The translations under genes and the position numbers were made by a program. DNA of 64,000 bases, from assembly GCA_028023455.1 (NCBI GenBank), contig JAQFVV010000013.1:1238001-1302000 (forward strand). Reading direction: 5' to 3'. The number at the start of each line of letters is the position of its first letter. Position 1 is the first letter of the stretch. Positions 61,250 through 64,000 of this stretch are shown here, piece by piece. The notes under the pieces are model-generated. The model was given only the letters and a program-made list of their open reading frames with translations. It was not told where the DNA came from and ran no database searches. The DNA is from Epiperipatus broadwayi. Lineage: Eukaryota; Onychophora; Udeonychophora; Euonychophora; Peripatidae.

Positions 61250-62430
61250 AACAATGCATTATTACTATAATACTGTATTTTATATACATGGGTATGTAAA
61301 TATATCTATATATAATATATCCTATAAATATATGTATATGTTGAAAAAAATATACATCTGTATGAATATGTAGAAGCAGACATAACACATGTTGAATATA
61401 TATGTGTGTGCATGGATATAAATAAATGAATATTGTGGAAGTAATGTAATTTTTTTAGTATTTTTTATTGCAATGATTTAATTAATTAGGATTTTAAAAA
61501 ATTAGTGAGTTATTTAATTTACAGATAATACATATATCTATTTATTCATATGAAGAAATCTTACATAAGAATTTTACATTAATGACTCACAACATGTGTA
61601 TATTTATTTGTAGGCAATTATATTTTATAATGAACATTTTTATATTCATGTATGTGATTTCATATATCTTCTTTGTGGGTACATATATAAAGATATCTGT
61701 ATTTATGTGTCGGGTGCTGTGCTCAGGCTAACAAGAGACTCCACAGGTAGCAGATAATAGAATGACCTTCAGACAAGAAGGAATAATGCCCAACCAAGAG
61801 TTCCTCCTACTTTCTTGTACAATAGGTATTTGGTTCATCAAAGGCTAGTAACTGTTTCTCATATGAATAGTCTTTTTTATTTCATTATTTTTATTCTTCA
61901 ATCAGTTCAGTTAGTGCAGGGTCCAGTTACAATGAGTTTCTTGTATCATTGATCATTTCCCTAAACTAACTGTGATGATGGAATTTGTGTTTATGCAACA
62001 TTATTTTTATCCTTGGACTACATGCTCTGTATTCCAATTCCATTTTTTAGCATAAATCCTCAAGAATTAAGAAAGCAATGATGGGAACAGGTTTAGTAGA
62101 TTCGAGGTCTTTAGATATGATCTTTTATCAAAATAATACAATCACTAATGAGTCAGTTTGGATTTAAGAAAGGAATTTTACCCAGCAAATGTTGAATGTT
62201 TAGGGAACCCTATTTAGGAGTCCCCTGTCTATCATAGAAATAGGAAATGTTTAGAAAATAATCTAAAAATGACCCATCTCACTCAGTTAGGCTAGGCTGT
62301 TATATGTAACCTATTACAGTAATACAAATAATAGTTATATCATAAAAGTGGAAAAGCAGGAAGTAATGATAATACTAAGGATAAGTATTTACAAGTCTAA
62401 TTTCTTTTTAAATATAGATATATGGAAATA
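60241..62430. other. Low-complexity region: T57, (TA)n, (TG)n
   Basis: A (TA)n into a T-run of about 57 (60886-60942) is followed by A/T-rich low-complexity DNA to 61190. A (TA)n(TG)n tract lies at about 61205-61247. Single-sequence ORFs here are artefacts. 61700-61900 is ordinary-complexity DNA without recognisable features. Confidence 0.8.
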
Positions 62431-62444
62431 TGCAATTTTTACTT

Positions 62445-62935
62445 AATACAAACTCTTGAAGACCAGAATAAAGAATATCACTGGTGGCTAAGGAGATGCT
62501 GAGACTTTAAATTAATATAACTCCTCTTAATGAAACACATCTTTCAGGGGAAGGAAATTTAATAGAATAACTGGATGGCTACAAGATTTTTTGTAAGGAC
62601 AGTCGATTATATGAGAATGAATGATGTTGGATTTGCTGTAAAGTCTAATTTAGTATCTTCTATCTTTGGTATTCATCATAGTATCAATAAAAGCTAATGG
62701 GACTGAAACTTGCCATGCACAATAATATTAGTGCTCATTTTATTAGTGCTTATGCTCCAACTTTAGATTCAGAATAATGAAAAGAAGCTTTTATTTCTTG
62801 CTGGATAATATTATTTTATTAATACCATGAAATTTTCTTCTTGGAGACTTTAATGTATTATGTTGGTACAAATAAAAGACTTGGTCAAAAGTTATTGGAA
62901 ATACAGTGTAATGATGAACTACATTGTATTAATAT
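62445..62935 (+). pseudogene. LINE endonuclease relic
   Basis: In shifting plus-strand frames the order matches a non-LTR retrotransposon APE-type endonuclease. An ...NETHLSGEGNL segment lies near 62525-62560 (usually SETRLxGEG), then GFAVKSNLVSS near 62625-62660, INKRLMGLKL near 62682-62715, and ISAHFISAYAPT near 62730-62765. LGDFN-like sequence follows near 62845. The YAPT and SGEG motifs are diagnostic. No RT follows before about 63000, so it is a 5' fragment. Stops are frequent. Confidence 0.65.
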
Positions 62936-64000
62936 ACACAATTGAAATTATATGCTATCTAAAACAAACAAAAAACATTAAAATTTGTAAATTTAATACA
63001 TTTTACACTATGAAAACAGCCATTTTTTGTCTCTGAGTGATGTACATGATTACATTTAAAAAAAATAAAATCTATGAATAAATTTTACAATATGCCAACA
63101 GCCATTTTTTTTGTTGCCTTGGAGTGCAGTACATGATCATGTTTTTAATAAAATGTTTTTGGTATATGTTGAAAGCATATACATTTTTTTATTTCTTTAT
63201 TATTCTTTTATGAATAGTATTTTACATAATAAATTGTTTTTAAGTGTAATGCTAAAAGTTTTACAAAATTTAAAACATACTTAAAGTTAATTCTGAGTTC
63301 AAAACATCAAAAACATAAAGTTAATTCTCAGTCAAAAACATTGAAAACTTTAGAGATATTATAATTTCTTAATGATAAAGCAACTATTACATTTCTATAA
63401 GAGAAATAATTATTGAAAAAAAAAAAAAGAATATTGCCAAGAGAATATTTAATTGTGATGAAAGTCAGACATTCTGCTATACTTTTTATTTAAAAATAAA
63501 AATATGGTACAATAAGTTTTTTTCCTTATTTTTATTTTTTTAGTGAATGAATAAATGAATAAGTGAATGCATAATCAGTAAAGTATATGTGAATATGTCC
63601 CCTCAAATTATTATTAATAACAATATTTTTTTTAAATTTTGCTTATACTATAATCCTAATTTACATATGTATACTGTGTGTGCACATGTTGAAAAGAATA
63701 ATACATTTGCAATTCAATATACTATACATATTTCATTCTATTCAAAGTTTATCAACTAAATATGAGCAGTTATATGTGATGTATGTGAGGAAGGCTTAGA
63801 ACAAAATATAGTAAAATCATGCTTTTTCTGTAACGATATTGATGCTGTAAATTCAAATGGTCTATTGTTACTTAATTGTTTAGATTGAAAAACTTTTAAA
63901 GGAACATGCATGTATTCATGCTCAAAATAAAGACATTTAATAGAATGTATTTAGTTAAGAATAAGAATTGAAAAGAAATTCATATTATGTTAGCAAATTA
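62936..64000. other. AT-rich DNA with a short direct repeat
   Basis: A diverged repeat (TTTTACACTATGAAAACAGCCATTTTTTGTC and TTTTACAATATGCCAACAGCCATTTTTTTTG) lies at about 63000-63030 and 63083-63115, each followed by GTACATGAT. Nothing else is supported. Confidence 0.5.

Noticed and set aside
61185-61388. 67-codon minus-strand ORF with Thr-His repeats
   Set aside because: Product of the (TG)n microsatellite.

Overview
This is a eukaryotic, almost certainly metazoan, nuclear window that is very AT-rich and dominated by transposable elements. Long poly-A/T tracts, (AT)n and (TG)n microsatellites, tRNA-derived SINEs, several classes of non-LTR retrotransposon, a GIY-YIG Penelope-like element, LTR elements and hAT- and pogo-like DNA transposons together point to an invertebrate with a low-GC, repeat-rich, CpG-depleted (so probably methylated) genome. 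The species cannot be named from the sequence. I found no convincing host protein-coding exon, tRNA gene, rRNA gene or CRISPR array. Most ORFs of 60-110 codons are chance ORFs in AT-rich DNA or shadows of repeats. The recognisable coding sequence belongs to retroelements.

Layout. 1-5.3 kb: AT-rich DNA with a tRNA-like SINE and a LINE endonuclease relic. 5.3-6.5 kb: another SINE and the tail of a LINE. 6555-10038: a complete but non-coding LTR retrotransposon (two nearly identical LTRs of about 1.37 kb around a 742-bp interior, ATAT target duplication). 11.5-15.3 kb: a 40-bp tandem duplication, a foldback, and a 1.6-kb hAT-like element. 17.4-18.7 kb: SINE relics. 21.0-24.0 kb: a degenerate LINE with three internal tandem duplications. 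24119-25567: a TA-flanked pogo-like element carrying a nested hAT MITE. 27272-29577: a Penelope-like element with RT and GIY-YIG domains, inverted terminal repeats and a target duplication, inserted in another repeat whose empty version lies at 32.7 kb. 30.2-31.3 kb: a 1.17-kb inverted repeat of A-B-A units with hammerhead-ribozyme-like motifs. 31.7 kb: a near-perfect hairpin in (TA)n. 33.3-36.9 kb: an RTE-type LINE split by a solo LTR (33725-35816) with an ATAA target duplication. 38.9-40.4 kb: a low-repeat stretch that keeps CpG. 41.7-42.3 kb: Penelope terminal-repeat relics. 50.4-50.8 kb: a decayed minisatellite. 52526-53716: two hAT MITEs that look like the ends of one composite insertion. 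57.5-58.15 kb: an inverted repeat. 60.1 kb: a SINE. 62.4-62.9 kb: a LINE endonuclease relic.

Nothing here forms a pathway or operon. The biology is transposon colonisation: insertion, nesting, foldback formation and decay. The best candidates for something new are the A-B-A inverted repeat with hammerhead-like motifs, the composite hAT pair, the non-autonomous LTR family with a palindromic LTR head, and a module of about 50 bp shared by two unrelated DNA transposons.
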